The notes beneath the pieces are model-generated. The model saw only the letters and a program-made list of their open reading frames with translations. It did not search any database and was not told the origin of the DNA. 64,000 bases of DNA from Saprospiraceae bacterium (lineage in GTDB: Bacteria; Bacteroidota; Bacteroidia; Chitinophagales; Saprospiraceae): the NCBI GenBank assembly GCA_022842725.1, contig JALHOZ010000016.1, positions 35,673 through 99,672 on the forward strand. Reading direction: 5' to 3'. Position numbers and translations under genes: made by a program. Shown in pieces: positions 25,103 through 32,201 of this stretch. Each line of letters starts with the position of its first letter. Within the stretch, counting starts at the first letter, position 1.

Positions 25103-25978
25103 CTATTCCACCCAAACAGGATTATAAGCCAGTATTTTATGATAATTTACAGACATGTTTTTCGTAAACCCCAATGTGTAGCCTCCTCCTCCGGCTCCAC
25201 ACAATTTAAAAACCATATCGTTGTTTTGCAAACTATCCTTCCATAAATCATGGTGTCCTTCAGGAATAAATTCAGTAAAATAGTTAAATTGAAGTTGGCT
25301 GATTTTTTTGATATTTTCCCAAAAAAGAAGATTGTCTCCCTCCAATAATGATTCAATTGCTATCTGATTGATCCGTGCCAAAAGGTCAACAGCATTTGAA
25401 AATTCCGTTGAGTCTGCGATTTTTTTGCGAAAATGTTCTACCCAAAATTCCGTATTTCTGGACTGAAAAGAATCCAGTAAAAAAATCTGAACATCCATAA
25501 ATGGAGGAAGATTGACCTTGCTGATTTTGTCAATATTTTCCATATAAACCGCCTCCCTCAGAAAGGATACCAAAGGATCGATGCCTGAACTTTTGCCATG
25601 GTAATAATTTTCCATGGATGAAAAAAGCAACCTCAGGTTTTCAGGATTATAATCAACTGAAAGGGCATATTTTTCATAAACTGCCGCTATCAGAGCTCCG
25701 CTACTGCCTAAACCATAGCCCGAAGGTATGTCAGAGTAAAAAACCCAACCTTCCAAAACATCTTTTTCAAAAGCCTTAACATTCAAAATATCTTCAAATC
25801 CGTTTTCTTTGAAAAACCGTATCAATTCCGGTAGCCTGCTGCAAGGTTTATCTTCTTTTTTCCAATGTCCCGACTTACCAAAAAAAGGTATGGCCAAAGC
25901 AGGTGCACCTCTTGTGACCGTGTATTCTCCTAAAAGAAGTATTTTTGAAGGATATGCTTTTAAAGTTGTCAAAGGCAT
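25103..25978 (-). CDS. GHMP-family kinase, mevalonate-kinase-like
   Basis: A 291-residue GHMP kinase. Motif 1 is YPSKILLLGEYTVTRGAPALAIP, motif 2 (phosphate loop) is IPSGYGLGSSGAL and motif 3 is KLCGAGGGGYTLG. This is the pattern of the Bacteroidota GHMP kinases usually called mevalonate-kinase-like. No other mevalonate-pathway gene lies nearby, so the substrate (mevalonate, a sugar or another alcohol) is open. The gene stands alone between a 134-bp gap and the divergent small membrane-protein operon. Confidence 0.85.
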   Translation of the reverse strand: MPLTTLKAYPSKILLLGEYTVTRGAPALAIPFFGKSGHWKKEDKPCSRLPELIRFFKENGFEDILNVKAFEKDVLEGWVFYSDIPSGYGLGSSGALIAAVYEKYALSVDYNPENLRLLFSSMENYYHGKSSGIDPLVSFLREAVYMENIDKISKVNLPPFMDVQIFLLDSFQSRNTEFWVEHFRKKIADSTEFSNAVDLLARINQIAIESLLEGDNLLFWENIKKISQLQFNYFTEFIPEGHHDLWKDSLQNNDMVFKLCGAGGGGYTLGFTKNMSVNYHKILAYNPVWVE

Positions 25979-26020
25979 TTAATTGTTCAGATTATTAACC
26001 TACTTTTCAAACAAATGTTT

Positions 26021-26028
26021 TATTTTTG
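26021..26028 (+). promoter_or_regulatory. Predicted -7 promoter element (TATTTTTG) of the small membrane-protein operon
   Basis: TATTTTTG matches TAnnTTTG and lies 52 bases upstream of the ATG at 26081. It supports the 51-residue frame there as an expressed gene. Confidence 0.45.
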
Positions 26029-26080
26029 CCTTTTCATTGATAAAAGCACATAACCTTTTATCGTAAAATCATAAGAAAAC

Positions 26081-26236
26081 ATGACAACAGCAACAGAATC
26101 TGTCAAATTGTATTGGTTGTACACCATTATTTCATTGGTAGCAACACTTGCTTTCCTTTATTTTTCGCCTGAATGGTTTTGGGTTGTTTTACCCTTTCTG
26201 ACGACTTATTTTGTCAAAGCCATGAGATGGATGTAG
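26081..26236 (+). CDS. Small two-helix membrane protein (51 residues)
   Basis: A short frame from ATG 26081 to TAG 26236 encodes 51 residues. It has a soluble N-terminus (MTTATESVKLYW), a hydrophobic helix ending in FLYF, a Ser-Pro-Glu turn, a second hydrophobic helix, and a positively charged end (VKAMRWM). This layout is a typical two-helix small membrane protein. Support comes from the -7 element at 26021-26028 and from the 49-base gap to another small membrane-protein gene in the same direction. No family recognised; function unknown. Confidence 0.6.
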   Translation: MTTATESVKLYWLYTIISLVATLAFLYFSPEWFWVVLPFLTTYFVKAMRWM

Positions 26237-26285
26237 TCAGGATCCGCTGACTTTTTACAATTATTTAATCTGAAATTATTTTTAT

Positions 26286-26699
26286 ATGTACGGTTACATC
26301 CAACCCATACACAGTTACCTTGCCTGGTTGGCTTTGGGACTTATAGTATTAAGTGTAGTGGCAGCGATGCTTTCCAAAAGTGTTTTTAAAGATACGTATA
26401 GGAAAATAGCTAAATTTGGATTGATTACTGTTCACATTCAACTTCTTTTAGGCCTTACTTTATATTTTATTTCCCCAATGGGATTCAGCAATCTTTCAGG
26501 AGAAACCATGAAAGACTCCTTTACCAGGTTATTGGCTTTAGAACATCCCTTAATGAACATCATAGCCATTATTCTTATTACGATTGGTCACAGTCAATCT
26601 AAAAAATTGGATGATGGAAGTAAAAAAATATTGATTTTTTACACTTTAGGTCTTGTTCTCCTTCTTTCAAGAATTCCCTGGTCTACCTGGCTTGGCTAA
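26286..26699 (+). CDS. Four-helix membrane protein, function unknown
   Basis: A 137-residue protein with four predicted transmembrane helices (about 10-30, 43-63, 88-103, 114-131). His residues at matching membrane-boundary places (PIHSYLAW, TVHIQLLLG, LEHPLMN, GHSQSKK) recall small cytochrome-b-like or SirB/CopD-type membrane proteins that bind haem, but this is a resemblance only. It follows the 51-residue membrane protein and probably shares its promoter. Confidence 0.7.
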   Translation: MYGYIQPIHSYLAWLALGLIVLSVVAAMLSKSVFKDTYRKIAKFGLITVHIQLLLGLTLYFISPMGFSNLSGETMKDSFTRLLALEHPLMNIIAIILITIGHSQSKKLDDGSKKILIFYTLGLVLLLSRIPWSTWLG

Positions 26700-26739
26700 A
26701 ATGGTTTTTAAAAAATCATTTTAAAGTAGGGTAAACACT

Positions 26740-26755
26740 TTTTCATATATGAAAA
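26740..26755. promoter_or_regulatory. Perfect palindrome upstream of the DUF3078 gene
   Basis: TTTTCATATATGAAAA is a 16-bp perfect palindrome. It is nested in a wider imperfect inverted repeat (about 26735-26769, AACAC-TTTTTCAT against ATGAAAAATGTGTT) and lies 40 bases upstream of the -7 element at 26796. It could be a regulator site or a hairpin ending the upstream transcript. Confidence 0.35.
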
Positions 26756-26795
26756 TGAAAAATGTGTTATTCATTAAATAATTCGTATTATATTA

Positions 26796-26803
26796 TAACT
26801 TTG
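26796..26803 (+). promoter_or_regulatory. Predicted -7 promoter element (TAACTTTG) of the DUF3078 gene
   Basis: TAACTTTG matches TAnnTTTG, 85 bases upstream of the ATG at 26889, implying a leader of about 80 bases. Confidence 0.45.
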
Positions 26804-26888
26804 TCTTTAGATTGACTCCTTTTTAGTTCAATCTCAGATCAATAATAGGTATTTTAAACGCATTATTTTCAAATCAAAATTTATTATC

Positions 26889-27812
26889 ATGGTAAAACAT
26901 TTTTACACCTTTGTATTTATTCTCTTGGCCGGTTCTGTGTTTGGTCAGGAAATGACTTTAGAAGAATTAAAAACCAAAAAACAAGCCCTTGAGGAAAAAA
27001 TGGCCCCTGTGAAAGCACAACTTGATCCTTTGATGGCTGAAATGGGCGCAATCGATGCTGCCATTTCTAATCTTCCCGGATGGTACACCGGTGTCTCAGG
27101 AATTGTTGGTGCTAATTTTATTGGTAGAAATAACTGGTTTGCTGCAGGAGACAATAAAAATGCAACTTCCACCACCCTTTCCATGAGTTTGAATTCCTTT
27201 GCTAACCTGATTCAGAAAAAATATTTTTGGAGAAATGCCGGAAGTCTTAGTCTGGGATGGCAAAAATTAAAGATTGACGATATCGCTCCGGATCCGGATT
27301 TTACACCAATTGCTGACGTGCTTAACTTAAACTCTTTATTTGGGTACAACATTGCACCTAAACTGGCCGCTTCTGCATTAGGTGAATACCGAACATCTGT
27401 TATCGAAAATTTTAACAATCCGGGATATCTCGATATCGGAGTCGGGGTAACGTATACTCCATTAAAAAACATGGTTTTTGTATTCCACCCGCTGAATTAT
27501 AACTTTATTTTTGCAGAAAACGGTGACCAGTTTACTCCATCTTTAGGATGTAAAGTCGTCGGAGATTACAATACAAAACTGACGAAAGGAATCAATTGGA
27601 GGTCAAATCTTTCCGGATTTTTCAGCTACAAAAATAATGATCCTGCCCTTCATAACGGAACATGGACAAATTGGTTGTCCTTTACTTTGTGGAAAGGGAT
27701 CGGTGTGGGTATAGAACACGGACTTAGGTTTTCTCCACAGGAAAAGGCTCTTCTGAACATTGATGGAAACTTCCAAAATTATTATGTTGTTGGTTTGACT
27801 TACAACATATAA
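26889..27812 (+). CDS. DUF3078 outer-membrane beta-barrel-like protein
   Basis: A 307-residue exported protein. The signal peptide (1-19, ending VFGQ) is followed by a short coiled coil (MTLEELKTKKQALEEKMAPVKAQLDPLMAEMGAIDAAI, about 22-58) and a DUF3078-type barrel region (GIVGANFIGRNNWFAAGDNKNATSTTLSMSLNSFANLIQKKYFWRNAGSLSLGWQ ...) that ends in an aromatic C-terminal strand (NYYVVGLTYNI). The likely place is the outer membrane; function unknown. It has its own promoter and converges on the CX4CH lipoprotein gene with a shared terminator. Confidence 0.85.
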   Translation: MVKHFYTFVFILLAGSVFGQEMTLEELKTKKQALEEKMAPVKAQLDPLMAEMGAIDAAISNLPGWYTGVSGIVGANFIGRNNWFAAGDNKNATSTTLSMSLNSFANLIQKKYFWRNAGSLSLGWQKLKIDDIAPDPDFTPIADVLNLNSLFGYNIAPKLAASALGEYRTSVIENFNNPGYLDIGVGVTYTPLKNMVFVFHPLNYNFIFAENGDQFTPSLGCKVVGDYNTKLTKGINWRSNLSGFFSYKNNDPALHNGTWTNWLSFTLWKGIGVGIEHGLRFSPQEKALLNIDGNFQNYYVVGLTYNI

Positions 27813-27874
27813 AAATCTCTACAAAAGAAATACAGCTGTTCAAAATCACATTAAACTGTTTTTCTTTTACACAT

Positions 27875-27912
27875 AAAAAAAGCCGGCAGAATATTTCTGC
27901 CGACTTTTTTTT
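27875..27912. terminator. Bidirectional intrinsic terminator between DUF3078 and the CX4CH lipoprotein
   Basis: Ten-base arms (AGCCGGCAGA and TCTGCCGACT) around a 5-base loop, with one C/A mismatch on the plus strand that becomes a G-U pair on the minus strand. It is flanked by A7 and T9 runs. The lipoprotein stop codon directly abuts it. Confidence 0.75.
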
Positions 27913-28271
27913 TATTCAGGTTTACCGTTATTGATCCAACATTCAATCAGTTTGATATTGGCATCACTCAATTTATCATTTCCTGCTGGTGGCATTGCTT
28001 CAGCACCACTTTGATGTTTGATGGCTTTCAAAAACTTGCTGTTTGCACTTCCGCTTTTTGCCCCTGCATACGTAGTAAGGTTAATATTTGCCTGAGTAGC
28101 TACATTTCCATGACATCCGTCAATGGCACAAGATGCAAGTATCGGAGAAATATCCGCCGTGTAGGTTGGCGTGACTCCTGTACAATCGACTTTATCATCT
28201 GTATTGTTACCACAAGAGTACAAGCCGATAAGAACAAAAGCCAATAAAAATGAAAAAATTTTTGTCTTCAT
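27912..28271 (-). CDS. Small lipoprotein with c-type-cytochrome-like CX4CH motif
   Basis: A 119-residue lipoprotein. The signal peptide MKTKIFSFLLAFVLIGLYSC carries a lipobox-like LYSC. The mature part has YTADISPILASCAIDGCHG, with Cys-X4-Cys-His, the form found in many Bacteroidota lipoproteins grouped with planctomycete-type cytochrome c, and a Met-Pro-Pro (AEAMPPAGN) that could supply the distal ligand. Whether haem is attached at a CX4CH site is uncertain. The frame is open to 28316, but the ATG at 28271 starts the signal peptide and a -7 element at 28287-28294 lies just upstream. Confidence 0.78.
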   Translation of the reverse strand: MKTKIFSFLLAFVLIGLYSCGNNTDDKVDCTGVTPTYTADISPILASCAIDGCHGNVATQANINLTTYAGAKSGSANSKFLKAIKHQSGAEAMPPAGNDKLSDANIKLIECWINNGKPE

Positions 28272-28286
28272 GTTTAAGAATTTGGA

Positions 28287-28294
28287 CAAAAATA
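28287..28294 (-). promoter_or_regulatory. Predicted -7 promoter element (TATTTTTG) of the CX4CH lipoprotein
   Basis: Reads TATTTTTG on the minus strand, 15 bases upstream of the ATG at 28271, giving a very short leader and ruling out the longer frame. Confidence 0.45.
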
Positions 28295-28358
28295 TACAAT
28301 TTTTAATCTCCGACAAGGGTTATCCTCTATTTTAAACTATATTTTGACAGGATAGTCG

Positions 28359-28366
28359 TATTTTTG
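28359..28366 (+). promoter_or_regulatory. Predicted -7 promoter element (TATTTTTG) of glyS-dtd
   Basis: TATTTTTG lies 26 bases upstream of the glyS ATG at 28393. It is back to back with the minus-strand element at 28287. Confidence 0.5.
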
Positions 28367-28392
28367 CATTCTTAAACAATTTTCAAAGTATA

Positions 28393-29925
28393 ATGGATTT
28401 TAAAAATTTGATTTCACACTGTAAAGAATATGGATTTATTTACCAATCGAGCGAAATTTATGACGGGCTGAGTGCTGTCTATGATTATGGTCCTTATGGT
28501 GTGGAATTAAAAAATAATATAAAGTCATACTGGTGGAAAAGTATGGTACAAATGCATGAAAATATTGTTGGAATAGACGCTGCCATTTTTATGCATCCTA
28601 AAACCTGGAAGGCTTCCGGTCACGTAGATGCTTTTAATGATCCTTTAGTGGACAATAAAGATTCCAAAAAAAGATACCGGGCGGACCAGTTGATCGAAGG
28701 CTACGCTGAAAAAATCGAAGCTAAAAACATCAAAGACGTCGAAAAAGCAAAAGCACGGTTTGGTGATTCATTTGATGAAAATCAATTCAGAAGCACAAAT
28801 GACAGGATCATCGAGCGCCAAAAACAAATCGATGAGGTCCTGGATCGCCTTGCCAAAGCCATGGGAGCAGGAGATATGGAAGCTTTGGGCAACATGATCA
28901 ATGAATACGAAATTGTTTGCCCGGAAAGCGGAAGCAGAAACTGGACAGAAGTCAGACAGTTTAATCTGATGTTTAATACCCAGCTCGGCAATATCGCCGG
29001 TGAAGAAGGTAAACTGTATCTGCGTCCTGAAACAGCACAAGGTATTTTTGTCAATTTCCTTAATGTTCAGAAATCAACCCGCCAAAAGATTCCGTTTGGT
29101 ATTGCCCAGATCGGAAAGGCTTTCAGGAATGAAATCGTTGCCCGTCAGTTTATCTTCAGAATGCGGGAGTTTGAACAAATGGAAATGCAGTTTTTTGTGA
29201 AACCGGGAACCGAAATGGAGTGGTACAATTACTGGAAAGAAACCCGGTTGAAATGGCACACCGCTCTCGGAACCAATCCGAACAAACTGAAATATCACGA
29301 CCACAAAAATCTGGCCCATTACGCCAATGCCGCTGTGGATATAGAATTTGAATTTCCTTTTGGTTTCAGAGAATTGGAAGGTATTCACTCCAGAACTGAT
29401 TTTGACCTCAGGGAACATCAGAATCTTTCAGGAAAAAAATTGCAGTATTTTGACCCTGAAATGAATGAAAATTACACGCCTTACGTAGTAGAAACGTCTA
29501 TTGGTTGCGATCGTATGTTTTTGGCTATGGTCGCTAATGCCCTCAAAGAAGAAAAAGTCCCTGATGCTGACGGACAGGATTCTGTCAGAACAGTTCTTAG
29601 TTTGCATCCGGCTTTGGCTCCTGTCAAAGTGGCAGTATTACCTTTATTAAAAAATAAAGAAGAATTGACCTCTGCAGCGCAGGATGTTTTTCATTCACTC
29701 AAAAAACATTTTTCAGTTCAATACGACGAAAAAGATGCCATCGGCAGGCGTTACAGACGACAAGATGCTATCGGCACACCTTATTGTATCACCATTGATT
29801 TTGAAACGCTCGAAAACAATACCGTGACCATCAGAAACAGAGATACCCTTGTTCAGGAAAGGATTTCGATCGACGAAATCAAAACAAAAATCGGAAATAA
29901 CGTTTCCCTGGAATCGCTTTTATAA
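28393..29925 (+). CDS. glyS: Glycyl-tRNA synthetase (single-chain, dimeric type)
   Basis: A 510-residue class II aminoacyl-tRNA synthetase of the alpha2 type that charges tRNA-Gly. Visible parts: the N-terminal YQSSEIYDGLSAVYDYGPYGVELKNNIK motif, motif 2 (GIAQIGKAFRNEI), motif 3 (SIGCDRMFLA) and a C-terminal anticodon-binding domain (PVKVAVLPLLKNKEEL ... RYRRQDAIGTPYCITIDFETL). The order and length fit the family. dtd begins 3 bases after its stop, so both are made from one transcript. Confidence 0.95.
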   Translation: MDFKNLISHCKEYGFIYQSSEIYDGLSAVYDYGPYGVELKNNIKSYWWKSMVQMHENIVGIDAAIFMHPKTWKASGHVDAFNDPLVDNKDSKKRYRADQLIEGYAEKIEAKNIKDVEKAKARFGDSFDENQFRSTNDRIIERQKQIDEVLDRLAKAMGAGDMEALGNMINEYEIVCPESGSRNWTEVRQFNLMFNTQLGNIAGEEGKLYLRPETAQGIFVNFLNVQKSTRQKIPFGIAQIGKAFRNEIVARQFIFRMREFEQMEMQFFVKPGTEMEWYNYWKETRLKWHTALGTNPNKLKYHDHKNLAHYANAAVDIEFEFPFGFRELEGIHSRTDFDLREHQNLSGKKLQYFDPEMNENYTPYVVETSIGCDRMFLAMVANALKEEKVPDADGQDSVRTVLSLHPALAPVKVAVLPLLKNKEELTSAAQDVFHSLKKHFSVQYDEKDAIGRRYRRQDAIGTPYCITIDFETLENNTVTIRNRDTLVQERISIDEIKTKIGNNVSLESLL

Positions 29926-29928
29926 AAA

Positions 29929-30381
29929 ATGCGTGTTGTCTTACAAAGAGTTAGTGAAGCAAAGGTTGTCGTCGATGGCTCCGTCAAAGGAGCTATTGGC
30001 TCTGGCCTGCTGATTCTTTTAGGTGTTGAAGAAGCCGACGTTCAGGATGATATAGACTGGTTGGTTAAAAAAATCAATCAATTGCGCATTTTTAACGACG
30101 ATGAAGGCAAAATGAACTTGTCTGTTCAGGATGTAGACGGATCTTTTTTGGTTGTCAGCCAATTTACTTTGTTTGCTGCGACCAAAAAAGGAAACCGTCC
30201 GTCTTTCATCCGCTCTGCAAAACCCGAAAAAGCAGAAGTTTTATATGAACATTTTAAAAAAGCACTGGCAGCAGAAAGTGGCAAACCTGTAGAATGTGGC
30301 ATTTTTGGTGCAGATATGAAGGTTTTTTTAGTCAATGACGGCCCGGTCACCATCTGGATGGATACAAAAAATAAAGAGTAG
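29929..30381 (+). CDS. dtd: D-aminoacyl-tRNA deacylase
   Basis: A 150-residue DTD-family hydrolase that frees tRNA from D-amino acids, and in known members also clears glycine mischarged onto tRNA-Ala. The catalytic SQFTLFA motif (Ser77, Thr80) and the Gly-cisPro motif GPVTIW (Gly138, Pro139) are present. Three bases separate it from glyS, which pairs glycine charging with chiral/glycine proofreading; the functional meaning is inference. Confidence 0.95.
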   Translation: MRVVLQRVSEAKVVVDGSVKGAIGSGLLILLGVEEADVQDDIDWLVKKINQLRIFNDDEGKMNLSVQDVDGSFLVVSQFTLFAATKKGNRPSFIRSAKPEKAEVLYEHFKKALAAESGKPVECGIFGADMKVFLVNDGPVTIWMDTKNKE

Positions 30382-30441
30382 TCGTTTTTTTCAACATTAT
30401 TGAGCCTCAATTGTCTGGGATGGAAATATTTATTTTTTCCT

Positions 30442-30894
30442 ATGCATACCCTGACCCGAAAACAATTTTTACCGATCACCCTTGACGAAGCCTGGGATTT
30501 TTTTGCAACGCCGAAAAACCTGAATGAAGTCACGCCAAAAGAACTGGATTTCAAAATTCTTGGCCACATACCGGAAGTGATGTATGAAGGTCTGATAATA
30601 CAGTATTACGTCAAACCCATGCTTAATATTCCTGTTCATTGGGTTACGGAAATAACACACATCAAAGACAAAAAATATTTTGTTGACGAACAAAGAAAGG
30701 GTCCCTACAAAACCTGGCATCACGAACATCATTTTGAAGAAGTGACCGGTGGCGTTATGATGACAGATATTCTCCATTATGATGTTGGTAAATGGATATT
30801 CGGTTGGATTGCCGGTAAATTATTTGTACACAACAAAGTTCAGGAAATTTTTGACTTCAGGTATAAATCCCTTGAATCCTATTTTAAAAAATAA
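30442..30894 (+). CDS. SRPBCC-family ligand-binding protein
   Basis: A 150-residue START/polyketide-cyclase-like (SRPBCC) protein with the pattern FLPITLDEAWDFFATPKNLNEVTPKELDFKIL ... YVKPMLNIPVHWVTEIT ... FVDEQRKGPYKTWHHEHHFEEV ... DILHYDVGKWIFGWIAGKLFVHNKVQEIFDFRYKSLESYF. This type is sometimes annotated as a cell-division inhibitor-like domain when fused to an epimerase; here it stands alone. The open frame begins at 30400, but MHTLTRKQFL at 30442 is the family start. Ligand unknown. Confidence 0.85.
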   Translation: MHTLTRKQFLPITLDEAWDFFATPKNLNEVTPKELDFKILGHIPEVMYEGLIIQYYVKPMLNIPVHWVTEITHIKDKKYFVDEQRKGPYKTWHHEHHFEEVTGGVMMTDILHYDVGKWIFGWIAGKLFVHNKVQEIFDFRYKSLESYFKK

Positions 30895-31083
30895 AAACTA
30901 CATTTTTTCGGTCCTGTATTAATTTTTTCCTTTACAACCTGTAAGGATCTGACGACCATCAGGTAAACCAACATATTTGAATTTGATGTCCTATTGACAT
31001 CGAACATGGTTTTTTGTGCCCATTTATCTTACCTGTATTGGTTCTAAATTAGAAATATACTTGTTTTTGTGCAAAAAAAACAT

Positions 31084-31091
31084 TAACTTTG
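31084..31091 (+). promoter_or_regulatory. Predicted -7 promoter element (TAACTTTG) of the YtxH cassette
   Basis: TAACTTTG matches TAnnTTTG, 34 bases upstream of the YtxH ATG at 31126. Confidence 0.45.
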
Positions 31092-31125
31092 AACTTTACT
31101 AAACTGATATTAAAAATTTATTATC

Positions 31126-31452
31126 ATGTCAAAAGAAACTTCAGAAACCTTAAAAATTCTTTTAGGCGGATTCATCGTCGGTGCTGCAATCGGAATCTTG
31201 TTTGCCCCTGAAAAAGGTAAAAAAACCAGAAAAAAGTTAAGAAAAAAATTTGAAACAGGACAAACTTTTTTGTTTGAAGAATCAGAACACCTTGCAGAAA
31301 CGTTAAAAAATAACGCCGAAAATGTCAAAGAAAAACTTGAAAAGTCTTTTAATGATTTTATAGATGGCGGGAAAGAAAAAACAGAGGAAATCATTACCCT
31401 GTTGGAAGAAAAATTACATCGGTTGAAAGAAAGTCTGGAACAAAAATCCTAA
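31126..31452 (+). CDS. YtxH domain-containing protein
   Basis: A 108-residue protein with the YtxH hallmark: a single Gly/Ala-rich helix (ILLGGFIVGAAIGILFAPEKGKKTRKKL, about 11-40) followed by a charged amphipathic helix that runs to the end. In Firmicutes YtxH is a general-stress protein; in Bacteroidota it often accompanies a holin-like membrane protein, as here (10 bases downstream). Likely inner membrane with a cytoplasmic tail. Confidence 0.85.
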   Translation: MSKETSETLKILLGGFIVGAAIGILFAPEKGKKTRKKLRKKFETGQTFLFEESEHLAETLKNNAENVKEKLEKSFNDFIDGGKEKTEEIITLLEEKLHRLKESLEQKS

Positions 31453-31462
31453 AAAAATTATT

Positions 31463-31813
31463 ATGCCCTTCAAAGACGTAAAAGATAATATTCGGGAAAT
31501 CAGAGAAAATTCTGAAAAATATGCCGAAAGCACGATCAAACTTGTTAAGCTTTGGCTGTTCAAAGTGTTTGCAAAGTCGGTATCATTATTCATTAAATTT
31601 ATTTTCGTTTTATTATTTGTCGTTTTTTGCCTCATATTTTTATCCGTTTCCCTTGCTTTGTTTATTTCAGACATGACAGGCAGCTATGTATATGGCTTTT
31701 TGATCGTATCAGGTATTTATGCGGTTTTAGTCATTTTGCTGATTTACCTGAAACCGGTTTTTATTGATAAATTAATTTTAAGAAACTTATCCGAAATCAT
31801 TTTTGATGACTGA
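31463..31813 (+). CDS. Phage-holin-family-like (DUF1469-type) membrane protein
   Basis: A 116-residue protein with an N-terminal amphipathic helix (VKDNIREIRENSEKYAESTIKLVKLWLFK) and two hydrophobic helices (about 41-69 and 73-94). The layout fits the chromosomal 'phage holin family' (superfamily III) proteins that accompany YtxH, not a lysis gene of a prophage; no phage genes are nearby. It overlaps the next gene by 8 bases. Confidence 0.8.
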   Translation: MPFKDVKDNIREIRENSEKYAESTIKLVKLWLFKVFAKSVSLFIKFIFVLLFVVFCLIFLSVSLALFISDMTGSYVYGFLIVSGIYAVLVILLIYLKPVFIDKLILRNLSEIIFDD

Positions 31814-32096
31814 AACAAAACCTGATATCATGAAAAAATATTCATCTTTTAACGAAATTCAGCAAGAGATGGAAGTCCTTAAAATGGAACGTGAAATTGC
31901 TTTTTTAAAAATTAAAAAAGAAGTAGCACAACTCAAAACGAATACATCGTTGTCGGCACTTGCTACAGAGAGCATGTCAATCGCGGAACATGAAGTTAAA
32001 ACCTACCTTACCGGAAAATTTGAAGTTTCTGTTACAAAATGGATTCTGAAAAGATTGTCAAAGTTGTTTAAAAAGAAGAAAAACGTAGTCGGTTAA
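31806..32096 (+). CDS. Small charged protein of the YtxH/holin cassette (DUF6327-like)
   Basis: A 96-residue protein with heptad-like charged sequence (YSSFNEIQQEMEVLKMEREIAFLKIKKEVAQLKTN) and a basic C-terminus (KWILKRLSKLFKKKKNVVG) that could lie on the membrane. The opening KKYSSFNEIQQEMEVLK resembles the DUF6327 proteins found downstream of such holin-like genes; I give this from memory and with modest confidence. Its ATG at 31806 overlaps the holin-like gene by 8 bases, so translation is coupled. A TTG one codon earlier is a poorer start. Confidence 0.72.
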   Translation: MTETKPDIMKKYSSFNEIQQEMEVLKMEREIAFLKIKKEVAQLKTNTSLSALATESMSIAEHEVKTYLTGKFEVSVTKWILKRLSKLFKKKKNVVG

Positions 32097-32201
32097 ATTC
32101 TAAAAATCCCTTTTTATTGGATTCAGGTTGTATATTTCCGGTTTAAGGCTGTTTAAAATTTTTTGGAAGCCAATTAAATTTAAACCTATTTACCCGATGT
32201 C

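Noticed and set aside
31463..31813. Holin-like gene as evidence of a prophage
   Set aside because: No lysis, integrase, capsid or tail genes are near, and YtxH-holin-like cassettes are ordinary chromosomal genes in this phylum.
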